The notes: generated by a model from the letters alone, not told the origin. Shown: positions 24,098 through 33,866, numbered from the stretch's first letter. The stretch is DNA of 64,000 nt from Bacillus mobilis (GCF_001884045.1 NZ_MACF01000025.1:124001-188000), one strand, 5' to 3'. Translations and numbers: made by a program.

Positions 24098-24514
24098 TTA
24101 TTTTACGTTTAATGTAACCTCAATATTTCCTCTTGTTGCTTTCGAATAAGGACATACACCGTGAGCAGCTTCTACAAGTTCTTGTGCTTCAGCGTGAGAA
24201 ACGCCAGCAACGTGTACATCAAGTACAGCAGATAGGCCAAAACCACCGTCTGTATCTTTTCCGATAGAAACGTGAGCAGTTACTTCTGTGCTTTCTACTT
24301 TCACGCGTTTTGTGCGAATGACAAGTTGTAATGCACTATCAAAACAAGCGGCATAACCAGCAGCAAATAGTTGTTCTGGATTCGTTGCCTCTCCGCCTGC
24401 ACCACCTAGTGCTTTCGGCATTTTTACATCAAGATTTAATATGCCATCATCTGAAACTACTTTTCCGTTTCTTCCACCTGTAGCAGTTACTGAAGCAGTA
24501 TATAATTTATCCAT
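24098..24514 (-). CDS. ohrA: Organic hydroperoxide reductase OhrA (OsmC/Ohr family)
   Basis: The product has 138 residues, typical for Ohr. The two redox cysteines are in AACFDSAL and GVCPYSKATRGN, and the N-terminal TATGGRNG and LGGAGGEATNPEQLFAAGYAAC are family signatures. It reduces organic hydroperoxides using a lipoyl-type thiol donor. It starts 3 nt after the stop of ohrR, so both are probably transcribed together from the ohrR promoter. Confidence 0.95.
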   Translation of the reverse strand: MDKLYTASVTATGGRNGKVVSDDGILNLDVKMPKALGGAGGEATNPEQLFAAGYAACFDSALQLVIRTKRVKVESTEVTAHVSIGKDTDGGFGLSAVLDVHVAGVSHAEAQELVEAAHGVCPYSKATRGNIEVTLNVK

Positions 24515-24516
24515 GT

Positions 24517-24969
24517 TTATTCCCCTTTTCTATCATTTATTGTTTTCATTGTTTCCATTAGTTTATTTAATTGAATTAATAAAGAACGATACTCTTGTTC
24601 TGTAATTCCTAAATTTGTTGCCATTGTTGTCGGCAACGAACAAGCCTTTTCTTTTAAATCTTTACCTTGTTCTGTTAATTCAATACAAACTTTGCGCTCA
24701 TCTTCTTTAGAACGAACGCGTATTACAAGATTTAATGATTCCATTCGTTTTAACATAGGTGTTAACGTACCGGAATCTAAAAATAGACGTTCTCCAATTT
24801 CTTTTACTGTTAGTCCATCTTGCTCCCATAGTACGAGTAAAGTAATGTACTGTGGATACGTAATACCCATCTCTTCTAAATATGGTCGATAAAAGCGGGT
24901 CACTTCTTTAGAACAGGCGTAAATGGAGAAACAAAGTTGATTATCTAGATGTAAAGAATTCTCTGTCAT
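24517..24969 (-). CDS. ohrR: OhrR, organic-peroxide-sensing MarR repressor
   Basis: The product has 150 residues beginning MTENSLHLDNQLCFSIYACS; ATG 24969 lies after GAGGAG, and a longer frame starting at 24999 runs across an operator palindrome. The reactive cysteine of OhrR is conserved (Cys13, equal to Cys15 in B. subtilis), and the Tyr pair that senses its oxidation is plausible in YRPYLEEMGITYPQY. The winged helix is TVKEIGERLFLDSGTLTPMLKRME. Oxidation of the Cys by organic peroxides releases DNA. Extra cysteines at 19 and in the C-terminal half (KVCIE, KACSL) leave room for an intra- or intersubunit disulfide, unlike the one-Cys B. subtilis protein. Confidence 0.92.
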   Translation of the reverse strand: MTENSLHLDNQLCFSIYACSKEVTRFYRPYLEEMGITYPQYITLLVLWEQDGLTVKEIGERLFLDSGTLTPMLKRMESLNLVIRVRSKEDERKVCIELTEQGKDLKEKACSLPTTMATNLGITEQEYRSLLIQLNKLMETMKTINDRKGE

Positions 24970-24989
24970 ACATAGCTCCTCTCTGATTG

Positions 24990-25003
24990 AATTGTGCACA
25001 ATT
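24990..25003. promoter_or_regulatory. Palindromic operator AATTGTGCACAATT before ohrR
   Basis: A 14-bp perfect palindrome (20 bp with one mismatch), 21 bp upstream of the ohrR start and just after the predicted transcription start. Likely an OhrR autoregulatory site. Confidence 0.6.
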
Positions 25004-25018
25004 TAATTTTGTAAAATC

Positions 25019-25047
25019 AATATAACGGAAAAGAAATACAATGTCAA
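25019..25047 (-). promoter_or_regulatory. sigmaA promoter of ohrR-ohrA
   Basis: On the minus strand TTGACA (25047-25042), exactly 17 bp, TATATT (25024-25019). Confidence 0.75.
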
Positions 25048-25059
25048 ATACATTGTATT
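25035..25059. promoter_or_regulatory. Second operator-like inverted repeat overlapping the ohrR -35
   Basis: AATACAATGT (25035-25044), CAAAT, ACATTGTATT (25050-25059), a perfect 10-bp repeat covering the -35 box. The TACAAT/ATTGTA core is similar to the B. subtilis OhrR operator. Confidence 0.55.
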
Positions 25060-25384
25060 GAGAAAGTTTGTGCTACAATTTGGAACAATCATACATATTT
25101 TCCTTCATGATGAAAGAAGATAGGAAAGATGATGTTATAATTCATATGGAATAGTTTCCATCACTTGATTATGAGTGCTTTTTTTGGTAACGTACAAATA
25201 GAGTTATTAATTTATAATCATTATAAAGTAGGAAGTCTTTATTAATTTTACTGAATCTCCTTTATTACATACGGAGAATAAATAAAAAATAATCGGTTGT
25301 TCACACGATTGTCAGATTCATAAGAGGAAAGTTGTATTATGATAGTAGATAAAGTGATAAAACGGGTGAAGGGGGACATGCTGC
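25060..25384 (+). other. Intergenic region upstream of hemA
   Basis: About 325 bp. It contains an extended -10 TGCTACAAT (25071-25079) pointing towards hemA, a perfect PerR/Fur-type box (25212-25226) and a weak TTGTCA-17-TTGTAT pair (25309-25337) nearer the gene. A 15-codon frame at about 25109 lacks a ribosome binding site and is not called. Confidence 0.45.
25212..25226. promoter_or_regulatory. Perfect PerR box (7-1-7) upstream of hemA
   Basis: TTATAATCATTATAA equals the PerR consensus TTATAATNATTATAA at every position. B. subtilis hemAXCDBL is a known PerR-repressed operon. Confidence 0.8.
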
Positions 25385-26719
25385 GTGCATATTCTTGTTG
25401 TTAGTGTAAATTATCGAACAGCCCCTGTAGAATTTCGTGAGAAACTCACATTTCAGGCAGCAGAGCTAGAGCAAGCAATGACTACATTACAAAATCAAAA
25501 GAGCGTGTTAGAGAATGTCATTGTATCCACTTGTAATCGCACTGAGATTTACGCTGTTGTCGATCAATTACACACGGGACGGTATTATATTAAGAAGTTT
25601 TTAGCTGATTGGTTTCAGCTTGAAATAGAGGAAGTTGCACCATATTTAACTATTTTTGAACAAGATGGTGCAATAGATCATTTATTCCGCGTAACGTGCG
25701 GTTTAGATTCTATGGTAGTTGGAGAAACGCAGATTTTAGGTCAAATAAAAGATAGCTTTTTAGAAGCGCAACAAGTAAAAGCGACAGGCACAATTTTTAA
25801 TGAGTTGTTTAAGCAAGTGGTGACGTTAGCGAAACGTGCGCACTCAGAAACGACAATTGGTGAAAGTGCGATGTCTGTTAGTTATGCTGCTGTTGAGCTT
25901 GGGAAGAAAATATTCGGCGAGCTAACAGATTGTCACGTACTTATTCTTGGTGCTGGTAAGATGGGTGAACTGGCACTACAAAACTTATATGGAAGCGGTG
26001 CTCAAAAAGTAACAGTTATGAATAGGACGTTTACGAAAGCGGAAGTAATGGCTGAGAAATATATGGGACATGCAAAGCCTTTAAGTGAATTGCAATGTGC
26101 ATTATTAGAAGCAGATATTTTAATTAGTTCAACTGGTGCATCTGAGTATGTCATTACGAAAGAGATGATGACAAAGGTAGAGAAAATGCGCTCTGGTCGT
26201 CCGTTATTTATGGTGGATATTGCAGTGCCGCGTGATATTGATCCAGCAATTGATGAACTAGAAGGTTCTTTCTTATATGACATTGATGATTTGCAAGGAG
26301 TAGTGGAAGCAAATCGTGCTGAGCGTTTGAAAGAAGCAGAGAAAATTCAATTTATGATTGAAGAGGAAATTGTTTTATTTAAAACGTGGTTAAGTACACT
26401 GGGTGTTGTTCCGTTAATAGCAGCTCTTCGTGATAAGGCACTTGCTATCCAAAGTGAAACGATGGAAAGTTTGGAACGCAAAATACCGAATCTTAGTGAT
26501 CGTGAGAGAAAAGTAATTAGTAAGCATACGAAAAGTATTATTAATCAATTATTAAAAGACCCAATTTTAGTAGCGAAAGAAATAGCTGCTGAAGAGGGAG
26601 CAGACGAAAAATTAGCGTTATTTGCAAAGATTTTCGATTTAGACATGGAAGACGTAGAGAGTAGTGCGGAAGAAGTAGAACATAAAAGAGCGTGGACACC
26701 ATCCGTTCCATCTTTATAA
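25385..26719 (+). CDS. hemA: Glutamyl-tRNA reductase
   Basis: The product has 444 residues. GTG 25385 is about 9 nt after AAGGGGGA. It reduces Glu-tRNA(Glu) to glutamate-1-semialdehyde with NADPH, the committed step of the C5 tetrapyrrole route. The catalytic Cys50 is in [24 protein letters not shown] is the substrate-site signature; the NADPH-binding fold follows with LGAGKMGEL. The C-terminal dimerisation domain ends the protein. It heads hemAXCDBL, likely controlled by PerR through the box at 25212. Confidence 0.98.
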   Translation: MHILVVSVNYRTAPVEFREKLTFQAAELEQAMTTLQNQKSVLENVIVSTCNRTEIYAVVDQLHTGRYYIKKFLADWFQLEIEEVAPYLTIFEQDGAIDHLFRVTCGLDSMVVGETQILGQIKDSFLEAQQVKATGTIFNELFKQVVTLAKRAHSETTIGESAMSVSYAAVELGKKIFGELTDCHVLILGAGKMGELALQNLYGSGAQKVTVMNRTFTKAEVMAEKYMGHAKPLSELQCALLEADILISSTGASEYVITKEMMTKVEKMRSGRPLFMVDIAVPRDIDPAIDELEGSFLYDIDDLQGVVEANRAERLKEAEKIQFMIEEEIVLFKTWLSTLGVVPLIAALRDKALAIQSETMESLERKIPNLSDRERKVISKHTKSIINQLLKDPILVAKEIAAEEGADEKLALFAKIFDLDMEDVESSAEEVEHKRAWTPSVPSL

Positions 26720-26736
26720 TTTGGAAGGATGATCGG

Positions 26737-27570
26737 ATGAGTTTTTTAAATAACAGTATTATTTATCATATTGCAATTATTTTATATGCTTGTAGCATTA
26801 GTTTATATTTTATAGATTATTTCCAAAGTAACCGAAAGGCGAACCGATTTGCTTTTTGGTTACTTTCGATTGTATGGGTTCTGCAGTCTATCTTCATGTT
26901 ACTTCGGGCTACAGATTCAGAAACGAACCCTATATTAACTTTACTATCAGGGATTTATTTTTATGTTTGGCTATTGATTACGATGTCGTTAGTCATTAAT
27001 CGATTTATGAGAATTGACTTTCTAGTCTTTTTTACAAATGTTGTCGCATTTGGCGTAAGCGCTTTTTCTATTTTTACACCGCTCGGAAAGATGTCGCCGG
27101 TACTTGCGGAGCAATTAGTTTCGGAACTTGTATATGTACACGTCGGTATGGCTATTATTTCTTATGCAACTTTCACTGTATCGTTCATTTTTTCTATCAT
27201 GTATTTATTACAATATCGCCTATTAAAAAAGAAAAAATGGAATGCGAGATTAAGAAGGTTAGGGAATTTACCGAAGCTAGAATCGATGTCTTACGGATTA
27301 AATTTATTTTCTGTTCCATTTTTCTTACTAGCTATTTTATTAGGATGCATATGGGGATATACGAAATTGGACAATTTCCATTGGTATGATACGAAAGTGA
27401 TCGGATCTTTTGTCGTTCTATTTGTATATTGTGCTGGCCTATATTTACGAGTGGCAGATGTGTTGCAAGGAAAGAAAATCGTGCAGTGGAACATCGGAGC
27501 ATTTCTCGTAATGCTAATCAATATTTTTCTATTAAGCAGTTTATCCAACTTCCACTTTTGGTATTTATAA
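26737..27570 (+). CDS. hemX: HemX, membrane protein of the hem operon (CcsA-like)
   Basis: The product has 277 residues from ATG 26737, 9 nt after GGAAGG; the frame extends upstream into hemA but that part is not the real N-terminus. About eight transmembrane segments are visible, with histidines near membrane ends (e.g. YVHVGMAIISYATFTVSF) as in the cytochrome c assembly CcsA/ResC superfamily. In B. subtilis HemX lowers the cellular amount of HemA post-transcriptionally. Context hemA-hemX-hemC is the same. Confidence 0.93.
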   Translation: MSFLNNSIIYHIAIILYACSISLYFIDYFQSNRKANRFAFWLLSIVWVLQSIFMLLRATDSETNPILTLLSGIYFYVWLLITMSLVINRFMRIDFLVFFTNVVAFGVSAFSIFTPLGKMSPVLAEQLVSELVYVHVGMAIISYATFTVSFIFSIMYLLQYRLLKKKKWNARLRRLGNLPKLESMSYGLNLFSVPFFLLAILLGCIWGYTKLDNFHWYDTKVIGSFVVLFVYCAGLYLRVADVLQGKKIVQWNIGAFLVMLINIFLLSSLSNFHFWYL

Positions 27571-27585
27571 TGAGGAGAGAGAATT

Positions 27586-28515
27586 ATGCGCAAAATTATT
27601 GTAGGGTCACGAAAGAGTAAATTAGCATTAACGCAAACAAACTGGTTTATTGATCAGTTAAAAGCGCTAGGTTTACCATATGAATTTGAAGTGAAAGAAA
27701 TCGTCACAAAAGGTGATGTTATTTTAGATGTTACTCTTTCAAAAGTAGGCGGCAAAGGCTTATTTGTGAAAGAGATTGAACATGCGTTACTTACGAAAGA
27801 AATTGATATGGCTGTACATAGTATGAAAGATATGCCGGCCGTACTTCCAGAAGGATTAATGATTGGTTGTACACCGAAGCGTGTTGATCCTCGCGATGCT
27901 TTTATCTCAAAAAGCGGAGCATCGTTTAAAGATTTAGCAGAAGGCGCTATTTTAGGTACAAGTAGTTTAAGACGCAGTGCACAATTATTAGCTGCAAGAC
28001 CAGATTTACAAGTGAAGTGGATTCGAGGGAATATCGATACACGTTTACGTAAATTACAAGAAGAAGATTACGATGCAATCATTTTAGCGACAGCTGGATT
28101 ACAAAGAATGGGCTGGGATAATGAAGTTATTACAGAGCATTTAGATGAGACGTTATGTGTACCTGCTGTAGGACAAGGTGCATTAGCGATTGAGTGCCGT
28201 GAGGATGATAAGGATTTACTACAGCTGTTAGCGCATATGAATGATGCAGTAACAGAAAAAACAGTGGCAGCAGAGCGAGTATTTCTTCATAAACTTGAAG
28301 GTGGATGCCAAGTTCCAATCGCTGGATATGCAACCCTTACAGAAAACGATGCAATCGAATTAACAGCTCTTGTCGGTTCTATGGACGGTTCTGTTTTATT
28401 GAAAGAGACAGTAGTAGGAACTAATCCAGCAGAAGTAGGATTAGAGGCTGCGGACCGTTTAATTAAACAAGGCGCAAAAGAACTCATTCTTGCTGCAAAT
28501 AAGGGGCAACAATAA
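27586..28515 (+). CDS. hemC: Porphobilinogen deaminase (hydroxymethylbilane synthase)
   Basis: The product has 309 residues. It joins four porphobilinogen units into hydroxymethylbilane. The Cys that carries the dipyrromethane cofactor is in [14 protein letters not shown]; the substrate-contacting arginines lie in [18 protein letters not shown] and [20 protein letters not shown] precedes ATG 27586. The gap to hemD is 2 nt, indicating coupled translation. Confidence 0.98.
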   Translation: MRKIIVGSRKSKLALTQTNWFIDQLKALGLPYEFEVKEIVTKGDVILDVTLSKVGGKGLFVKEIEHALLTKEIDMAVHSMKDMPAVLPEGLMIGCTPKRVDPRDAFISKSGASFKDLAEGAILGTSSLRRSAQLLAARPDLQVKWIRGNIDTRLRKLQEEDYDAIILATAGLQRMGWDNEVITEHLDETLCVPAVGQGALAIECREDDKDLLQLLAHMNDAVTEKTVAAERVFLHKLEGGCQVPIAGYATLTENDAIELTALVGSMDGSVLLKETVVGTNPAEVGLEAADRLIKQGAKELILAANKGQQ

Positions 28516-28517
28516 AT

Positions 28518-29270
28518 ATGAACGCTCTCGCTGGCAAAACGGTATTGATTACACGTGCCCAGCATCAAGCAAAACAAATGAGTGTAGTGGTGAAAGAAAA
28601 GAGCGGAATTCCATTGGAAATTCCGCTTTTGCGTATGGAAGGTATGTCTCATAGACAGATTCAGCATATAGCAGGGCAACTACATTCGTATGACTGGGTT
28701 ATTTTTACGAGTAAAAATGGGGTAGCTTTTTTTCTAGATCGTTTGAGAAAGAAGCTCCCTGTAACGACTAAAATTGCTGCAGTAGGCGTGAAGACAAGAT
28801 TAGAATTAGAAAAACGGGGCTATAAAGTGGACTTTGTTCCAACTTCATTTGTTGCAGAAGTATTTGCAGAAGAGTTTGTAAAAAGACTAAGTGGAAAGGA
28901 ATACATTTTATTTCCGAAAGGGAATTTAGCAAGAGATGTAATTCCAGTTGCACTTCGCCAAATTGGTGTTTCTCTAGATGAGCTAATCGTATATGGTACG
29001 AAAGAAAATGTAGAGAAAAAGCGAGAGCTGATAGAAGCGTTAGAAGTAGGGAAAGTAGACGTTATTACATTTACGAGCCCTTCCACTGTTACTAGTTTTG
29101 TTCGTTTACTTGAGGGTACAAACTGGAGAGAATGGACAAAAAAATGTACAATTGCTTGTATAGGGCCTATTACGGAAAAAGAGGCGAGCCTTTATTTTCC
29201 GCATATTATTATGCCGAAAGAGTACACTGTAGAAGCATTACTACAATGTATTTGTGAATCTATAAAGTGA
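28518..29270 (+). CDS. hemD: Uroporphyrinogen-III synthase
   Basis: The product has 250 residues. It closes and inverts ring D of hydroxymethylbilane. The family is poorly conserved; identification rests on the N-terminal LAGKTVLITRAQHQA, DWVIFTSKNGVAFFLDRL, the middle FPKGNLARDVIPVALRQ and the C-terminal DVITFTSPSTVTSFV with CIGPIT, plus position between hemC and hemB. The overall length matches the two-lobed family. Confidence 0.95.
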   Translation: MNALAGKTVLITRAQHQAKQMSVVVKEKSGIPLEIPLLRMEGMSHRQIQHIAGQLHSYDWVIFTSKNGVAFFLDRLRKKLPVTTKIAAVGVKTRLELEKRGYKVDFVPTSFVAEVFAEEFVKRLSGKEYILFPKGNLARDVIPVALRQIGVSLDELIVYGTKENVEKKRELIEALEVGKVDVITFTSPSTVTSFVRLLEGTNWREWTKKCTIACIGPITEKEASLYFPHIIMPKEYTVEALLQCICESIK

Positions 29271-29339
29271 AACTTTAATTAGTAGGGTCTTACTGCCCGC
29301 AAATAGCGGGATAAAATAAAAGAATGGGGATAGAAATCT

Positions 29340-30329
29340 ATGAACTCTTTACAATTTAATCGTCATCGTCGCTTAAGACAAAGTGGTAATATGCGTGCGC
29401 TTGTGCGTGAAACGTTTTTACATACGGAAGATTTTATTTACCCTATTTTTGTATTAGAAGGAGAAAATGTTCGTAATGAAGTGCCTTCTATGCCAGGTGT
29501 ATATCAAATGTCTTTAGATTTATTGCAAGCTGAAATGCAAGAGGTTGTTGATTTAGGTATCCGTTCTGTTATTGTATTTGGTTTACCTGCTGAAAAAGAT
29601 GAAGTTGGATCATCAGCATATTGTGATCATGGAATTGTGCAACGTGCAATTCAGCAAATTAAAGGTGAATTCCCTGAGTTAGTAGTAGTTGCGGATACAT
29701 GTTTATGTCAATTCACAAGCCATGGTCATTGCGGTGTAATTGAAGATGGTATTATTTTAAATGACGAGTCTCTTGCAGTTCTTGCGAAAACAGCTGTCAG
29801 CCAAGCGAAAGCGGGAGCAGACATTATTGCGCCATCAAACATGATGGACGGATTTGTAACAGCGATTCGCCACGCATTAGATGAAAATGGCTTTGGGCAT
29901 GTGCCAGTAATGTCATACGCTGTGAAATATTCATCAGCGTTTTACGGGCCGTTCCGTGATGCGGCGCACGGTGCACCACAATTTGGTGACCGTAAAACAT
30001 ATCAAATGGACCCAGCGAACCGTATGGAAGCATTCCGTGAAGCTGAATCAGATGTAATGGAAGGGGCAGATTTCTTAATTGTAAAGCCAGCTCTTTCTTA
30101 CTTAGATATTGTTCGTGATGTGAAAAATAACTTTAATTTACCAGTCGTTGCTTATAACGTAAGTGGTGAATATTCGATGATTAAAGCGGCAGCGCAAAAT
30201 GGTTGGATTAATGAAAAAGAAGTTGTACTTGAAAAATTAATTAGTATGAAACGTGCAGGAGCAGATTTAATTATTACGTATCATGCGAAAGATGCAGCAA
30301 GATGGTTACAAGAAGGAGGCGCTAAATAA
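29340..30329 (+). CDS. hemB: Delta-aminolevulinic acid dehydratase (porphobilinogen synthase)
   Basis: The product has 329 residues. It condenses two ALA into porphobilinogen. The Cys-rich metal site reads [16 protein letters not shown], which marks a zinc-dependent enzyme; catalytic Lys residues are in [19 protein letters not shown] and in the later segment around [13 protein letters not shown]. Homologues act as octamers. The TAA stop overlaps the ATG of hemL by one base. Confidence 0.98.
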   Translation: MNSLQFNRHRRLRQSGNMRALVRETFLHTEDFIYPIFVLEGENVRNEVPSMPGVYQMSLDLLQAEMQEVVDLGIRSVIVFGLPAEKDEVGSSAYCDHGIVQRAIQQIKGEFPELVVVADTCLCQFTSHGHCGVIEDGIILNDESLAVLAKTAVSQAKAGADIIAPSNMMDGFVTAIRHALDENGFGHVPVMSYAVKYSSAFYGPFRDAAHGAPQFGDRKTYQMDPANRMEAFREAESDVMEGADFLIVKPALSYLDIVRDVKNNFNLPVVAYNVSGEYSMIKAAAQNGWINEKEVVLEKLISMKRAGADLIITYHAKDAARWLQEGGAK

Positions 30330-31618
30330 TGAAAAAGTTTGATAAGTCGATTGCGGCATTTGAAGAGGCGCAAGATTTAATGCCTGGAGGCGTAAATAGC
30401 CCTGTTCGTGCCTTTAAGTCTGTCGGTATGAATCCGTTGTTTATGGAGCGTGGAAAAGGCTCTAAAGTATACGATATCGATGGGAATGAATACATCGATT
30501 ACGTATTATCATGGGGTCCTTTAATTCATGGTCATGCAAACGACCGTGTTGTGGAAGCTTTAAAATCTGTTGCTGAAAGAGGGACAAGCTTCGGTGCTCC
30601 AACGGAAATTGAGAATGAATTAGCGAAACTTGTTATTGAGCGCGTACCATCAATTGAGATTGTACGTATGGTTAACTCAGGAACAGAAGCGACAATGAGT
30701 GCGCTACGTTTAGCTCGTGGTTATACAGGCCGTAACAAAATTTTGAAATTCATCGGTTGTTACCACGGTCATGGTGATTCGTTATTAATTAAAGCGGGTT
30801 CTGGTGTGGCGACGTTAGGTTTACCAGATAGTCCTGGTGTACCAGAAGGTGTAGCGAAAAATACAATTACAGTAGCGTATAACGATTTAGAAAGTGTGAA
30901 ATACGCTTTCGAACAATTCGGTGATGATATTGCTTGTGTCATCGTAGAACCAGTAGCAGGGAATATGGGTGTTGTTCCTCCGCAACCAGGATTTTTAGAA
31001 GGTCTTCGTGAAGTAACAGAGCAAAATGGTGCATTACTTATTTTTGATGAAGTCATGACAGGATTCCGAGTTGCTTATAATTGTGGGCAAGGTTATTACG
31101 GTGTAACACCTGATTTAACTTGTTTAGGTAAAGTAATCGGTGGCGGTTTACCAGTAGGAGCATACGGTGGTAAAGCAGAAATTATGCGACAAGTTGCACC
31201 GAGTGGACCGATTTACCAAGCAGGTACTTTATCAGGTAACCCACTTGCAATGGCAGCAGGTTATGAAACGTTAGTACAGTTAACGCCAGAATCATATGTA
31301 GAATTCGAGCGTAAAGCTGAAATGTTAGAAGCTGGTTTACGTAAAGCGGCTGAAAAACATGGCATTCCGCATCATATTAACCGTGCGGGTTCTATGATTG
31401 GTATCTTCTTTACAGATGAACAAGTTATTAATTACGATGCAGCAAAATCTTCAAACTTAGAATTCTTTGCAGCTTACTATCGTGAAATGGTAGAGCAAGG
31501 TGTATTCTTGCCGCCATCTCAATTTGAAGGCTTATTCTTATCGACAGCGCATAGTGATGCAGATATTGAAGCGACAATTGCAGCTGCTGAGATTGCCATG
31601 TCAAAATTAAAAGCTTAA
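30329..31618 (+). CDS. hemL: Glutamate-1-semialdehyde 2,1-aminomutase
   Basis: The product has 429 residues. This PLP enzyme turns glutamate-1-semialdehyde into 5-aminolevulinate. The PLP Lys lies in [30 protein letters not shown] holds the Asp that contacts the pyridine nitrogen; [21 protein letters not shown] is the phosphate-binding stretch. Last gene of the hem operon. Cereus-group genomes usually carry a second hemL paralogue elsewhere. Confidence 0.97.
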   Translation: MKKFDKSIAAFEEAQDLMPGGVNSPVRAFKSVGMNPLFMERGKGSKVYDIDGNEYIDYVLSWGPLIHGHANDRVVEALKSVAERGTSFGAPTEIENELAKLVIERVPSIEIVRMVNSGTEATMSALRLARGYTGRNKILKFIGCYHGHGDSLLIKAGSGVATLGLPDSPGVPEGVAKNTITVAYNDLESVKYAFEQFGDDIACVIVEPVAGNMGVVPPQPGFLEGLREVTEQNGALLIFDEVMTGFRVAYNCGQGYYGVTPDLTCLGKVIGGGLPVGAYGGKAEIMRQVAPSGPIYQAGTLSGNPLAMAAGYETLVQLTPESYVEFERKAEMLEAGLRKAAEKHGIPHHINRAGSMIGIFFTDEQVINYDAAKSSNLEFFAAYYREMVEQGVFLPPSQFEGLFLSTAHSDADIEATIAAAEIAMSKLKA

Positions 31619-31628
31619 TTGAATAAAG

Positions 31629-31662
31629 AAAATCGCTCTCCATAAGGGGGGCGATTTTTTTT
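31629..31662 (+). terminator. Terminator of the hem operon
   Basis: AAAATCGC (31629-31636) / GCGATTTT (31651-31658) extended by TCTCC/GGGGG, then TTTT. Confidence 0.85.
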
Positions 31663-31727
31663 ATTCATAAAGTCAGCTTTCCGTACATAAATCTGTAATG
31701 ACATATAGTTTGGGAGGGGGAAAAGAA

Positions 31728-32711
31728 GTGGCAACAGATCATTCATTACGTTTTTCATTAAAAGAATCTGTTTGGTTCCAAAAAGGACAGGAAGTCGAAG
31801 AACTTTTGTCAATTTCGTTAGATCCAGACGTTGAGATAGAAGAGCTTGATCATGAAGTTATCGTGAGAGGGCAATTAGATTTAACGGGAGAGTATGTTGC
31901 AAGGCAAGATGATTCGGCTTATTCATTGAGAGATCTATCACCAGCGAAGTCAATTGATTATGTAGAAACAAGAGAAGATGGGGTTAATGAACTTGTTCAT
32001 TCCTTTCCGCTTGAAATATCAATTCCGAGAAACCGTGTGAAAGTAATTGAAGAACTATATGTATCTATCGAGGAATTTGATTATGAATTAAAGGAAAATG
32101 GTTGCTTACAATTATTAGCGGATATATCTATTACAGGTTTATGTGATGAAGAAAGAATTGAGGATGAAGAGGAAGAAACGGCGTATGCTGAGTTAGAGGA
32201 TGATGCAGCACAAGAGTATGAAACTAGACCAACGCCGCACGTAGAAGAACCAGCTTATAAGGAATCAGATGAGTGGGAAGATTACGCATTTGAACCGTTC
32301 CAACTAGAAGAAAGAAAAGAGCAGGAAGTAGAGGAAGCGGAAATAGAAGAACATGAATTTGTAGAGCGTGAAGAAGAGAAAGAAACAACGCCGCAATTTG
32401 AATTGTTCGGACGAAAAGATTTCAAGAAAGAAAAAGAGAAAAAGAAAAAGCAAGAAGAGCAAGAAGAAGAAGCCTATTCACAGCGAGATGAAAATGCGCT
32501 GTATTTAACGAAACTATTTACGAAAGAACCGGAAGAAGAATTTACAAAGTTAAGAATGTATTTCGTGCAAGAAGGAGATACGATTGAATCTGTTGCAGAT
32601 CGTTATGAAACGTCTGTACAAAACTTATATCGTGTCAATCAAACAGAAGATATATATTTAACGGCAGGACAAATTATTTATATTCCTGTTTCAAGAGCAA
32701 AAGCGAAATAA
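31728..32711 (+). CDS. spoVID: SpoVID, spore coat encasement protein with C-terminal LysM
   Basis: The product has 327 residues. GTG 31728 follows GGGAGGGGG by 7 nt; the longer frame from 31698 is rejected. The N-terminal beta-rich SpoVID domain (LRFSLKESVWFQKGQEVEEL onward, about residues 1-135) interacts with other coat morphogens. A long glutamate-rich linker (about 140-260) follows, and a LysM domain ends the protein (YFVQEGDTIESVADRY to IIYIPVS). SpoVID with SpoIVA and SafA drives coat encasement around the forespore. It is much shorter than the 575-residue B. subtilis protein, the difference being in the acidic linker. CATATAGT at 31702 could be a sigmaE -10. Confidence 0.93.
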   Translation: MATDHSLRFSLKESVWFQKGQEVEELLSISLDPDVEIEELDHEVIVRGQLDLTGEYVARQDDSAYSLRDLSPAKSIDYVETREDGVNELVHSFPLEISIPRNRVKVIEELYVSIEEFDYELKENGCLQLLADISITGLCDEERIEDEEEETAYAELEDDAAQEYETRPTPHVEEPAYKESDEWEDYAFEPFQLEERKEQEVEEAEIEEHEFVEREEEKETTPQFELFGRKDFKKEKEKKKKQEEQEEEAYSQRDENALYLTKLFTKEPEEEFTKLRMYFVQEGDTIESVADRYETSVQNLYRVNQTEDIYLTAGQIIYIPVSRAKAK

Positions 32712-32739
32712 GTGAGTGTTTTTCACTCACTTATTTTTC
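32708..32739 (+). terminator. Terminator after spoVID
   Basis: ATAAGTGAGTG (32708-32718) / CACTCACTTAT (32724-32734), then TTTTCT. It partly insulates ysxE from spoVID. Confidence 0.85.
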
Positions 32740-32774
32740 TAAAGGCTATGTTTTGAATAGAAAGGGTTATTCGT

Positions 32775-33800
32775 ATGGATATGGAATTACGAAATCGCTA
32801 TGAACCCATTGTAAGGCAATATAGATTGGATACGCAGCATATGGAAGAGCACGGAAGTGTAACGAAAATTTACACGAATCAAGGCCCATATGCGCTCAAG
32901 AAAATAGAAGGCAGAAAGTTAGAGCGGAATAACTTTCTGCATCATATTCAATATTTGAAGGAGAAAGGTTTTTCGAATTATGTACCTATATACCATGCGA
33001 CGGATGGAAATTATATTTTAAATGATGGTACGTATAATTATTATTTAATGCCTTGGTTAGAACGTGCGGAAGGGAACGGCGAGGATAATGATCAATACCA
33101 TAAAATGTTCCAGACTCTCGGGGCGTTGCATCAAAAAACGGTAAAAGAAGAAACGTATACAGAAGAAGATTTAGAGAAACATTATACAAATATATCTGAT
33201 CGTTGGGAAAATGATGGTGAGATGTTAGAAGAGTTTCTTGTAGAATCGGAATCGAAGTGGTATATGTCTCCGTTTGAATTGCAATATTGTACGTATTATC
33301 ATCATGTAATGAGGGCGCGTGAGTTCGCAACGAAGCAATTAAATGAGTGGAACGATGCGATGAAAGAAAAAGAAAAAACACGTATTACTTTTGTGCATGG
33401 TAACGTATCACTTAATCATTTTTTATTTGATTATGAACGAAACGGCTATTTTATTAGTTTAGAAAAATCGAAGTTTGCAACACCTGTGCAAGATATTGTA
33501 GGGTTTTATTCTCGGTCGTTAAACACATATCCAATTGCGCGAAGTGATCGGTTTGAATGGTATCAAATGTACCAAAAAAATTTTCCTTTTACGAAAGAAG
33601 AGCAACTACTTATGTTTGCGTATATGACGTATCCATCGCAATTTATTCGGCAAATCCAGTCTTATAAAAAAAGAAGAGAGAGTCGTAATGAGGAAAATGA
33701 ACTTCTCGGAGTAAAGAGCTTGCAACAATCGCATTGGCTCGTTAGCAATATAGAATATTTCCTTTCGCAATTACAAGCTGCCCAGCAAGGGAACGGATAA
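32775..33800 (+). CDS. ysxE: YsxE, CotS-family spore coat protein with kinase-like fold
   Basis: The product has 341 residues. It belongs to the CotS/CotI/YsxE group, which has an aminoglycoside-phosphotransferase-like fold. A degenerate ATP-lobe is seen in SVTKIYTNQGPYALKKIEG; the catalytic-loop equivalent is ITFVHGNVSLNHFLFD, where the usual catalytic Asp (HGD) is Asn, so kinase activity is doubtful. It follows spoVID as in B. subtilis, where it is part of the coat. No signal peptide. Confidence 0.9.
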   Translation: MDMELRNRYEPIVRQYRLDTQHMEEHGSVTKIYTNQGPYALKKIEGRKLERNNFLHHIQYLKEKGFSNYVPIYHATDGNYILNDGTYNYYLMPWLERAEGNGEDNDQYHKMFQTLGALHQKTVKEETYTEEDLEKHYTNISDRWENDGEMLEEFLVESESKWYMSPFELQYCTYYHHVMRAREFATKQLNEWNDAMKEKEKTRITFVHGNVSLNHFLFDYERNGYFISLEKSKFATPVQDIVGFYSRSLNTYPIARSDRFEWYQMYQKNFPFTKEEQLLMFAYMTYPSQFIRQIQSYKKRRESRNEENELLGVKSLQQSHWLVSNIEYFLSQLQAAQQGNG

Positions 33801-33833
33801 AAAGATAAGTAGCATCCTCTACTTATCTTTTTT
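33801..33833 (+). terminator. Terminator of ysxE
   Basis: AAAGATAAGTAG (33801-33812) / CTACTTATCTTT (33819-33830), then TTT. Confidence 0.85.
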
Positions 33834-33866
33834 GTGCGTCAAAAAATTCGTAGTCTTAAATTTATC

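Noticed and set aside
25109-25156. 15-codon frame and a weak hairpin with T-run (near 25165-25187) upstream of hemA, suggesting a small RNA
   Set aside because: No ribosome binding site, stem of only about four base pairs; insufficient for a call.
32150-32480. Glutamate-rich low-complexity stretch in spoVID as possible frameshift or error
   Set aside because: The frame stays open and ends in a good LysM domain; acidic linkers are normal in SpoVID.
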